Below, in pieces: positions 17,057 through 24,091 of a DNA stretch of 28,141 bases. Each line of letters starts with the position of its first letter. The stretch's first letter is position 1. Source of the stretch: JABHHG01 sp964419445 (GTDB taxonomy: Bacteria; Fidelibacterota; Marinisomatia; SCGC-AAA003-L08; D37C17); assembly GCA_964419445.1 (NCBI GenBank), contig CAYQPE010000015.1, positions 1-28,141 on the forward strand. Reading direction: 5' to 3'. The position numbers were made by a program, and so were the translations under genes. The notes beneath the pieces were generated by a model. That model was not told where the DNA came from. It worked only from the letters and a program-made list of their open reading frames with translations, and did not search any database.

Positions 17057-17641
17057 TTATTTTCGCATAAATACTACCATTTCATCCTTATCGGTAGTAT
17101 TTAAAAAGTTATTCCAAATAAATTCACTATATGAATTAATAGTGAGAGTATCTCTATCTTTTACTTCATTTTTACGATGTGTATATAATTCCGAGTCGTC
17201 AAATTCCCAATTGCCTTTCAGCTCTACATTTAAACTATCAAAGAATTTCACTCGATATGCTGCATTATACTTCCATCCCAACACTTTGAGACTGTCTCTT
17301 GAAAATGAATACACATTTTGTAAAGAATCTACATTTGAAGAATCTTGAGAACTAAATAGAGTGTCTTCATCAACAATCATATATTTTAGAAGCCAATCAC
17401 CTTTTAGATAATTCCTAAACTGATCTCGTTTTAACAAGCTGTCAACTTCAAGGTAAACCAACTCCCCCACTTGGTTATAAGTGTATCTCTCTAACACATT
17501 ATCATCTAGTTTAAATTTCATGACAACTTTAGGTTTATTATTTTCGTATTGCTCTATGCTTTCCTCAATAATATCTCCCCCTCCACAGGCAACAAAGAAA
17601 ATTATTGAGTAAAGTAAAATGCGGTCTAGTGCTCTCTTCAT
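17057..17641 (-). CDS. Hypothetical lipoprotein, 194 residues
   Basis: Not recognised as a family. A type II signal peptide runs to the lipobox FFVAC, so Cys19 is the likely lipidated residue, followed by GGGD. The mature part is acidic and rich in Asp, Ser and Tyr, with alternating hydrophobic stretches (DWLLKYMIVDEDTLF, VYSFSRDSLKVLGWKYN, LNVELKGNWEFDD) that suggest a beta-sheet fold of the lipocalin-like kind often seen in FCB lipoproteins. An ATG is present but no ribosome site is clear, which is common around here. It follows the LRR-like lipoprotein by 23 bases and probably shares its transcript. Confidence 0.75.
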   Translation of the reverse strand: MKRALDRILLYSIIFFVACGGGDIIEESIEQYENNKPKVVMKFKLDDNVLERYTYNQVGELVYLEVDSLLKRDQFRNYLKGDWLLKYMIVDEDTLFSSQDSSNVDSLQNVYSFSRDSLKVLGWKYNAAYRVKFFDSLNVELKGNWEFDDSELYTHRKNEVKDRDTLTINSYSEFIWNNFLNTTDKDEMVVFMRK

Positions 17642-17664
17642 GTGATATAATTTAAAACCATTTA

Positions 17665-18210
17665 TTATTCATTGCAATTAGATGTATTCTGAATTCTATT
17701 TTTTTCACTTATACATTCTGGGAATGGTGGACACATTTCATTATTATTAATTCTTAACCAATAATCAGATTTATTTGCAAAATAGGAATGACAGAAATCT
17801 TCACTTATTATTCCACTAATTTGATTAAAATCTATATGAAGCTTTTCCAATTTTGAAAATTGAGAGAAATTATTCATTACATCTCCTGATAGTCCGCAAT
17901 TATAATTATAAACATACCATGGCGATGGAACATCTGAACAAATCCAATGAATGAGATGACCATCTTCCCAAAATTGCCACCCCACTTCTAATGGACCAAT
18001 GGTCCCATCAAAATCTGTATCCATATCCCATTCCATAGTTGAAGAACTCTGTTCTATCAATAAATTAATCATATTGATTTCATCAGAATCACAATCTTCT
18101 ACATTTATTTGGCCATTCCAATTAAATCCATTACATGCAGCAACAATGGTGGTAATGAAAATACATCCAACAAATTTTCGAATATATTTGGTTGTGTTAA
18201 TTTTTTTCAA
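17665..18210 (-). CDS. Leucine-rich-repeat-like lipoprotein
   Basis: 181 residues. The signal peptide ends in the lipobox IVAAC (Cys26). The mature part begins with a calcium-loop-like DMDTDFDGTIGPLEVGWQ (about 62-79). It then has LRR-type sequence, FSKLEKLHIDFNQISGIISEDFC, and ends with the cap LRINNNEMCPPFPECI. The CPPFPxC cap recurs in LRR surface proteins of this kind of organism, by memory. It is likely lipid-anchored and binds protein or sugar. The start is TTG (18208-18210), as no in-frame ATG precedes the signal peptide; no ribosome site is obvious. It is divergent from the secretin gene across 72 bases. Confidence 0.72.
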   Translation of the reverse strand: MKKINTTKYIRKFVGCIFITTIVAACNGFNWNGQINVEDCDSDEINMINLLIEQSSSTMEWDMDTDFDGTIGPLEVGWQFWEDGHLIHWICSDVPSPWYVYNYNCGLSGDVMNNFSQFSKLEKLHIDFNQISGIISEDFCHSYFANKSDYWLRINNNEMCPPFPECISEKNRIQNTSNCNE

Positions 18211-18282
18211 TTTTATGATGCGTGAAAGTATAAAAATACATTAATTTTTTTCACTCTAAAAATATCATTGAAAGGTAGTTAA

Positions 18283-20295
18283 ATGTATTCAAAAAAATTG
18301 AATCTTCTTCAAAAACTCATATTTTCATCTATAATTTTAAATTTATCCTTCACTCAATTAAATAATCAAAGTTGTGAAATGGTAAAATTGAGCTATATTA
18401 AAACCGATTATGCCATGGGATCCTTAAAAGCATTGGGATATAATGTAGTTGAATTTGAAGGTGAAAATGCTGAAAATGATACAGAATTCTCATTCTCTCC
18501 TACATCTGAAATGTCATCTAATGGATTGACAATTATTAAAATGCCAGAAAATAATACGGTTTCATTAAGTAGTCTTTCACCCGGAAGTAATGAGGATGAA
18601 GAAGAAAGTGAAAATTTAGCTGCAACTTTGGGGGGCTCTTCTTTTTCTAATATGTCATCGGGCGAACCCCTTCAACGATTAATGGTTTGTTACCCTGAGA
18701 GTAAATTTGAACTTTTCTCTGAATTTTATGAATTTTTAAAAAATGAGATTGATGTGGCCGCAGATCAAATTCTTATTGAAGCTCTAGTCATTGAAATTGA
18801 TAGTGAAAAATTAAATGAATTTGATTTAGGCTTGACCAATTATAATGATCCTTCAAGTGATGATGGACAAGTTGCCATTTCTACCCCAACATTAAATACT
18901 ACCTCAGGTGGGTATTCAGATTTTCTTCTTCAATATTCCACGGGTGGCTTCTTTGATGAGGAAGGAAATGCTTTTTCAAAATTGTTAAATATAAATCTTC
19001 AAGCCCTTATTAGTTCACAGTCTGCTGAAATATTGTCAAAACCATCAGTACTTGTATTAGATGGTCGTCAAGCACGAATTCAAGTGGGACGACAAATTCC
19101 CATTACTCGGACAATCGCTGTAGATGGGTTTTCTGAGTCTGATGTTGAATATATTCCTGTGGGCATTATATTGAATTTAAAACCCCGTGTAAGTGAAGAT
19201 AAACGTGATGTTACCATGCAAGTGGAAACAATCATTACAGAGGTTGATGCACAATCTTCACATCAAAATGTAGCAAATGCGCCTACTATAAATAATAGAA
19301 GGGTAGAGTCCTTTATTCGAGTTGCTAATAATACTCCATTTATAATTGGTGGATTGATTTCAGATAAAAAATCAGATGCAAATGGTAAAATTCCCCTACT
19401 TTCTAAAATTCCACTATTAGGGAGTTTATTCTCATCATCAAGTGTACAGCATTCTAAGAAGGAAGTAATTGTAGTTATCACTCCCCATGTAATCTCAGAA
19501 GAGCACAATCGATTCAGTCGAATAATTCCCAAAGATTCAGATATGTTTGATTCTGTGGATAATCGACTTTTTCCCAATAGTTATCGTTTGAAAGATGCAG
19601 ATATTTTTGATTTAGAGTTTATACTTTCACATCCAAAAATTGACGAGATAAAAGAGTTGAGTCATAAATATGGAGATAATTTAGAGGGTGAAATGAGAGG
19701 ATACATTCAAAATGGGGGTATTCCTGGTGAGGATATTTTAATTCGAAGAATGCTATATAATATTATCGAAAATCAAGGATTTTTCTCTTATGTTACTCCA
19801 GATAATGTAATATTCTTTGAATCTGGTGAAGGAGTTACATATTTGAGTAATAAAGAGGATGATTTCTTATTAAATGATAATGATGCCATTTTGCTGGAAT
19901 ATGAAAATCCATTAAATAAAAATCAAGATGAATTTGTACAGCCTTCTGCAACGGTGAAAAAAGTAAAAACTAATGATAAATCTTTCAAAAAAGATTTAAA
20001 ACAATATAATGTGGACAATGATGGATTTTCTATATTACTTTCGTCAAAGAATAATAGAAGACGACTATTTGAAACATTGATCCTAAAAGAAGTTTTAGCA
20101 ATGAATCCTGATTTAGAATTAAAAATAAACTCATTTAAAGCTGGGGTGGAAATTCAGTTTCCTGCTCCTGAAACTATACGGGAAAATACCTTAGTTATTG
20201 ATGCTGAAGTTGCAAAATATTTTTACGAAATTAATGATTATTATTCTGCATTTCAGGGCAAATTTAATTCTGTATTTACTCAATTAGAAGACTAA
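18283..20295 (+). CDS. Secretin-domain outer-membrane protein (GspD/PilQ-like)
   Basis: A 670-residue exported protein. A signal peptide covers about 1-24. A short N1-like segment (VKLSYIKTDYAMGSLKALGYNVVEF, about 34-58) is followed by a low-complexity acidic/Ser linker (about 60-128). The secretin domain covers about 150-404: DQILIEALVIEI, LLNINLQALISSQSAEILSKP, then PFIIGGLI and the hallmark IPLLSKIPLLGSLF (370-383) to VVITPHVI. A C-terminal extension of about 265 residues has no family I recognise. An AAAGG ribosome site precedes the ATG. No other type II secretion or pilus gene is near, so the pore is an orphan here. The stop overlaps the stop of the convergent transporter gene. Confidence 0.88.
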   Translation: MYSKKLNLLQKLIFSSIILNLSFTQLNNQSCEMVKLSYIKTDYAMGSLKALGYNVVEFEGENAENDTEFSFSPTSEMSSNGLTIIKMPENNTVSLSSLSPGSNEDEEESENLAATLGGSSFSNMSSGEPLQRLMVCYPESKFELFSEFYEFLKNEIDVAADQILIEALVIEIDSEKLNEFDLGLTNYNDPSSDDGQVAISTPTLNTTSGGYSDFLLQYSTGGFFDEEGNAFSKLLNINLQALISSQSAEILSKPSVLVLDGRQARIQVGRQIPITRTIAVDGFSESDVEYIPVGIILNLKPRVSEDKRDVTMQVETIITEVDAQSSHQNVANAPTINNRRVESFIRVANNTPFIIGGLISDKKSDANGKIPLLSKIPLLGSLFSSSSVQHSKKEVIVVITPHVISEEHNRFSRIIPKDSDMFDSVDNRLFPNSYRLKDADIFDLEFILSHPKIDEIKELSHKYGDNLEGEMRGYIQNGGIPGEDILIRRMLYNIIENQGFFSYVTPDNVIFFESGEGVTYLSNKEDDFLLNDNDAILLEYENPLNKNQDEFVQPSATVKKVKTNDKSFKKDLKQYNVDNDGFSILLSSKNNRRRLFETLILKEVLAMNPDLELKINSFKAGVEIQFPAPETIRENTLVIDAEVAKYFYEINDYYSAFQGKFNSVFTQLED

Positions 20296-23200
20296 TTGGC
20301 ATACAATTTTTGCGTGGTTTCTCTCAATCTTTTTGTTAAAATTTTGATGATTCCAGTCATCACTTCATTTTGATTTGAAAGTACTTGAGAGAAATCACGT
20401 TGAGTTATTTTAAAAAGAATACAATCTTCTAAGGCTGTTGCCGTTGCTGATCTGGGTTCACCATCTAATATTGCCATTTCACCAAAACATGCCCCGTTGC
20501 TCAAGTCTACAATGGATTTCTCCCCTTTATGGATGTTCACACTACCCTTGGCAATGACCATCATATAATCACCAAATTCTCCATCTTCAAAAATTACTTC
20601 ATCTTTCATGAATTCCACTTCTTCTGTAATTTGACTTACATGATAAAGCACTTTACTGGGAATAGATTGAAATAAATCTATTTTTTTCAGTGTAGTGATT
20701 CTTTCTAAAATTGTATACATAGTTTCATCCTCTTCAAATTTTAGATAATTTTTTAGTACGCCTGCTATAGGTTTATCTTTTATTCGTTTAAATTCAATGA
20801 CATCATCAGCAATTAAATTGGGTTTTAGTTTTTCCCATTCTATAGAATCATATTGAATTTCTTTACCTTCATGCAATGCAATTAGATGAGAAATTATGGC
20901 CTGCACCCAATCATCATCAGAATTGTAGAGTGTTCTGCACTGTTGGTTTAGCTCTGTGATAAGCGGTAATTGTTTTGCTCCCAATTCATATTTTTCTAAT
21001 TCTGAATCTATTTCAATGATGGGAACAACCCATTTCGAAACTTCTGTGGGAAGTTCGCTCTCTAATAATTCTATGATAAATGGAACTTGGCTGTCATGTG
21101 TTTTAATGCTATGGATATAAGAGTCTATGGGTGCATTATCTAACAATAAACCCGATACTCTTAGTAAGCATTCAAGCTCAGTAAATCCTTTATGATGGAA
21201 ATGGTCTATGATAAATTCATCTTTACCAACAAATGAATCTTGAACTAAAAAAGCATAATTTTGGAAAATAGATGCTGAAATTTCATTGGATTTTGAAACT
21301 ATATCTATTCTGTTGAGAAAACTATTTACAGATTTGCTGCTTTGAGAAATGTTTATAGCAATTTCATTGAGTAATACAACGTCAGATGTTTTGAATAACT
21401 CAGTAAAAATTCCCAATGTATTTCGATTATCTATTTTAATGAGCAGTGACGGAATACCCATCATTTTGCCTGAATCATTTGAATTATTTTTTACAAATGA
21501 CTTTATGGCTTCAATCAAAACATCTTTATTCAGTTTAGAAAGTGAATAAATAAAATCAATTTTTAAGGGTGAATTACTAAATATATCTAATATATGATGA
21601 ATGAATTGGGGATTAATTGCATCATCCATTTTCTCTAAACCAATGAGTTTAATCTTATCACTAGATTCAAATAAATGTGATATCAGCTTTTCATCTTTAA
21701 AATAACTATTTGGAATAAAACTCAATAGAAATTCTTTATCATCAAAATTTATAATTCTATCTCTCAAATCATTGAAATTTGAATCATTTATATTAATTTC
21801 ATGTAATAATGATTCTGCAATGATTGATACCATTGAATTGGGATGATTTAGGAAATACATTTTTTGGCTGTCCGCTAATTCTCCTCTTAAAGAAAGGGAT
21901 TTTATTATTGATGGTGCAAGATCATTATTGTCCTCTGCTAGCTGAACAAGTTCATTAGTACTATATAATTCCTCGATATCCCCAAACTCACTAATTAAAT
22001 ACTGTATAATTTTATCTTCTGGGCTGTACTTTAACTCTTTTAACTCATTAAGCCATTCACGAGCGTCATTCTTTTTTATTATATCTAAAGCAAATAATTG
22101 TGTAAATACATCGTCTGACTTTAATTGATTAGATACGGTTTCTTTTATAGTTGGATTACTCAAATCAAAACTTAATTCATTAGAATCTAATTGGCGACTT
22201 TCAATTGCATTAAAAACTGCATCCATGTACAATTTTTTAGTTTTAATTATGTGAAACACAAAGGCAATGGAACAGCAAGTAATGAGGATATATACTGGAA
22301 AATTTCCCAAATTGAAGGCTGAAAATCCAATTATTAATATTGCGGTTATTGCCTGTACAAATGATTTAATTGTGTTATTAAAAAAGGGCTTTACAATTTT
22401 CTTTTGTTTAGGTGAAACTGGCAACCATGCAATTTCCATCGTCGTGCTTAATAAAGTTGGCTTTATAACTTGGTCAACTCCCTTTATAAAAATTAATACC
22501 ATAAAGGGTGATATAATTAAAAAGAAAAATGAGCCCAATAGGGATAATATTGGATAAGACCCAATTCCAGCGGAAATTCCAAAAAAGGAAAGAATTCTGC
22601 CAGATAAAAATAATTGAACGATGATAGATATTATACCCGTTACAGTATAAAATTGACCAAAAAAATTCATCATTTCTTGTTCTGATTGAAGGTTTTGGCC
22701 AATTTCAATTTTAAATTGATAGTCTATAAAAGTGGACAGCGATGCAGTTAATATTACAATCCATAGGATATGCTTTGCCAATGGGTATAATTGTGAATAT
22801 GTTGGAGATTTATCTTCCTTTTGTTTCTTTTTAACATTTTGAATTGGTTGTACTATGAAATCTCTTAATTGATAAATAAGGAAAATACAAATGAGAATTG
22901 CCAACGAAGAAATCAGTATTAAAGATTCACTGCCATACAAAATTATGGATGAAATAGACATTCCTGTGACTACTCCTGAGATTGCCCCACCAGTTGTAAT
23001 TATCCCAAAAAGTCGTTTCCCTTGCCGACTATTAAATATCGAGGTGGCCAATTCCCAAAACTTCATACCCATTAATGCAGTAATAATTTCAACCCATAAA
23101 TACAAAATGGGGACAAATATTCCCTGGTTAAACAATGTAAATAATAGGGTCCCTAATGCAAAAAAGGAATGTAAATAATAATTCTGTTTTATAAGGGGCG

Positions 23201-23429
23201 TATTCTTAAAACTTGATTGAATAAGACCAATGCCTTTCCACATGATAATTGCGGTAATAACATACATAAGGGGCAAAAGGTTTTTATCATATCTACTTAA
23301 AAAATATGAATCACGAGCAGTTTTTGAGGTAATAATTACTGCTACCAAAAAAAATGAATGGATGAATAAAATGAAAGAAGGCTTTAGCTCGCCCTCATTA
23401 ATTTTTAAAAATTTAAGAATCTTTTTCAT
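20292..23429 (-). CDS. Nucleotide-transporter-like membrane protein fused to cNMP-binding domain
   Basis: 1045 residues from the ATG at 23427-23429; a TTG one codon earlier is less likely. About residues 18-420 are a multi-helix inner-membrane domain of the ATP/ADP-translocase-like (Npt/Tlc, MFS-type) kind, with KTARDSYFLSRY near the first helix. About 420-860 is an all-helical, HEAT-like region (for example VFTQLFALDIIKKNDAREWL, DVLLNEIAINISQSSKSV). About 895-1040 is a cyclic-nucleotide-binding domain with GEFGDYMMVIAKGSVNIH and the phosphate-binding cassette FGEMAILDGEPRSATATA, with the Glu and Arg needed for cAMP/cGMP present. There is no DNA-binding domain after it. A sensor-gated transporter is inferred; the transported compound is unknown. 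Confidence 0.87.
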   Translation of the reverse strand: MKKILKFLKINEGELKPSFILFIHSFFLVAVIITSKTARDSYFLSRYDKNLLPLMYVITAIIMWKGIGLIQSSFKNTPLIKQNYYLHSFFALGTLLFTLFNQGIFVPILYLWVEIITALMGMKFWELATSIFNSRQGKRLFGIITTGGAISGVVTGMSISSIILYGSESLILISSLAILICIFLIYQLRDFIVQPIQNVKKKQKEDKSPTYSQLYPLAKHILWIVILTASLSTFIDYQFKIEIGQNLQSEQEMMNFFGQFYTVTGIISIIVQLFLSGRILSFFGISAGIGSYPILSLLGSFFFLIISPFMVLIFIKGVDQVIKPTLLSTTMEIAWLPVSPKQKKIVKPFFNNTIKSFVQAITAILIIGFSAFNLGNFPVYILITCCSIAFVFHIIKTKKLYMDAVFNAIESRQLDSNELSFDLSNPTIKETVSNQLKSDDVFTQLFALDIIKKNDAREWLNELKELKYSPEDKIIQYLISEFGDIEELYSTNELVQLAEDNNDLAPSIIKSLSLRGELADSQKMYFLNHPNSMVSIIAESLLHEININDSNFNDLRDRIINFDDKEFLLSFIPNSYFKDEKLISHLFESSDKIKLIGLEKMDDAINPQFIHHILDIFSNSPLKIDFIYSLSKLNKDVLIEAIKSFVKNNSNDSGKMMGIPSLLIKIDNRNTLGIFTELFKTSDVVLLNEIAINISQSSKSVNSFLNRIDIVSKSNEISASIFQNYAFLVQDSFVGKDEFIIDHFHHKGFTELECLLRVSGLLLDNAPIDSYIHSIKTHDSQVPFIIELLESELPTEVSKWVVPIIEIDSELEKYELGAKQLPLITELNQQCRTLYNSDDDWVQAIISHLIALHEGKEIQYDSIEWEKLKPNLIADDVIEFKRIKDKPIAGVLKNYLKFEEDETMYTILERITTLKKIDLFQSIPSKVLYHVSQITEEVEFMKDEVIFEDGEFGDYMMVIAKGSVNIHKGEKSIVDLSNGACFGEMAILDGEPRSATATALEDCILFKITQRDFSQVLSNQNEVMTGIIKILTKRLRETTQKLYAN

Positions 23430-23483
23430 CAAATTTGAATAAATTCAGAATGTATAATTTGTGATTCTTTTTAGGAATAAAAA

Positions 23484-23505
23484 AAGGGGCAGTAAACTGC
23501 CCCTT
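23484..23505 (-). terminator. Intrinsic terminator of the basic secreted protein gene
   Basis: AAGGGGCAGT-AA-ACTGCCCCTT, a perfect 10-bp inverted repeat. On the minus strand it is followed by a T-run, CCCCTTTTTTTATTCC. It lies 24 bases after the stop of the 23529 gene. Its centre AGTAAACT is the same as in the terminator at 5017-5044. Confidence 0.9.
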
Positions 23506-23528
23506 AAAATAATTATCAAAAATATTGA

Positions 23529-23984
23529 TTAATTGGTTTGTTCGTGGTCTTGATCCATTAAATCATTGGTACTATCTTCATTACCGCTTGAACTATTGGT
23601 TTTATTACCACTACTACCTTTCTTTGCCCCTCGGATTTTATACCATTTACCCACATCAGTCTTTTTAGGCCATTTTTTAAGATTATTACCTTTTTTCTTA
23701 GACAATTTTGTTAAGCTAATATATCTATGTTTTTTAATTGCACTTTCGAAATGTTTTAAATTTCTTTTCTTTAGTCGCTTAACTTTTTTTGATTTAAGAT
23801 AATCACCAATTGCTTTGCTCTCTGAGCGATTTAGACTTTTCCCAGGTTTTAAAACTTTATCTTCTAAATCTAAACAAATTTGATGATAGGAATCTTTTTT
23901 TGCCTTTGCATTATTTTTCTTTGCAGCATGCATGGGTGAAAAGGCAATCACTGCTGTTAATAGCATGGAGAGTAATCTCATCAT
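23529..23984 (-). CDS. Small, very basic exported protein
   Basis: About 151 residues, unrecognised. Three ATG codons in a row (23987, 23984, 23981) follow an AAAGGA ribosome site; the middle one gives the best spacing and is used here, though the third fits too. A signal peptide runs MRLLSMLLTAVIAFSPMHAA. The mature part is Lys-rich throughout (KKNNAKAKKDS, KSKKVKRLKKRNLKHF, KKKGNNLKKWPKK) and ends in a polar tail of Ser, Asn, Asp and Gly. It is likely periplasmic or surface-bound to an acidic polymer (inference). It has its own terminator and lies between the transporter fusion and the chitinase, on the same strand. Confidence 0.72.
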   Translation of the reverse strand: MMRLLSMLLTAVIAFSPMHAAKKNNAKAKKDSYHQICLDLEDKVLKPGKSLNRSESKAIGDYLKSKKVKRLKKRNLKHFESAIKKHRYISLTKLSKKKGNNLKKWPKKTDVGKWYKIRGAKKGSSGNKTNSSSGNEDSTNDLMDQDHEQTN

Positions 23985-24045
23985 CATTTTCCTTTTTCGT
24001 TTGTTAATTTCTATCAATGAAATTTAACTATTTTTCTAAGAATAT

Positions 24046-24079
24046 TCAATCAATTCCTTACTGAAAAGAAATTAATTGA
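24046..24079 (-). terminator. Stem-loop after the chitinase gene
   Basis: On the minus-strand RNA the arms (24066-24079 and 24046-24059) form a 14-bp stem with two G-U wobbles around a 6-base loop. On the plus-strand RNA the same two positions are C-A mismatches, so the structure is meant for the minus transcript. It starts 13 bases after the chitinase stop. The T-run after it is poor, so it may be a terminator or an mRNA 3'-end stabiliser. Confidence 0.55.
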
Positions 24080-24091
24080 CGAGCATCATAC

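Noticed and set aside
17010..17348. 112-codon plus-strand frame opposite the 194-residue lipoprotein
   Set aside because: Its start is within the CRP-like palindrome and the sequence looks like an antisense shadow; the minus-strand frame has a signal peptide and lipobox.
20292..20295. Overlapping stop codons of the convergent secretin and transporter genes as a sign of frameshift
   Set aside because: Both C-termini look complete, and convergent overlaps of a few bases are common in compact genomes. No terminator is seen there, so read-through antisense is possible but unproven.
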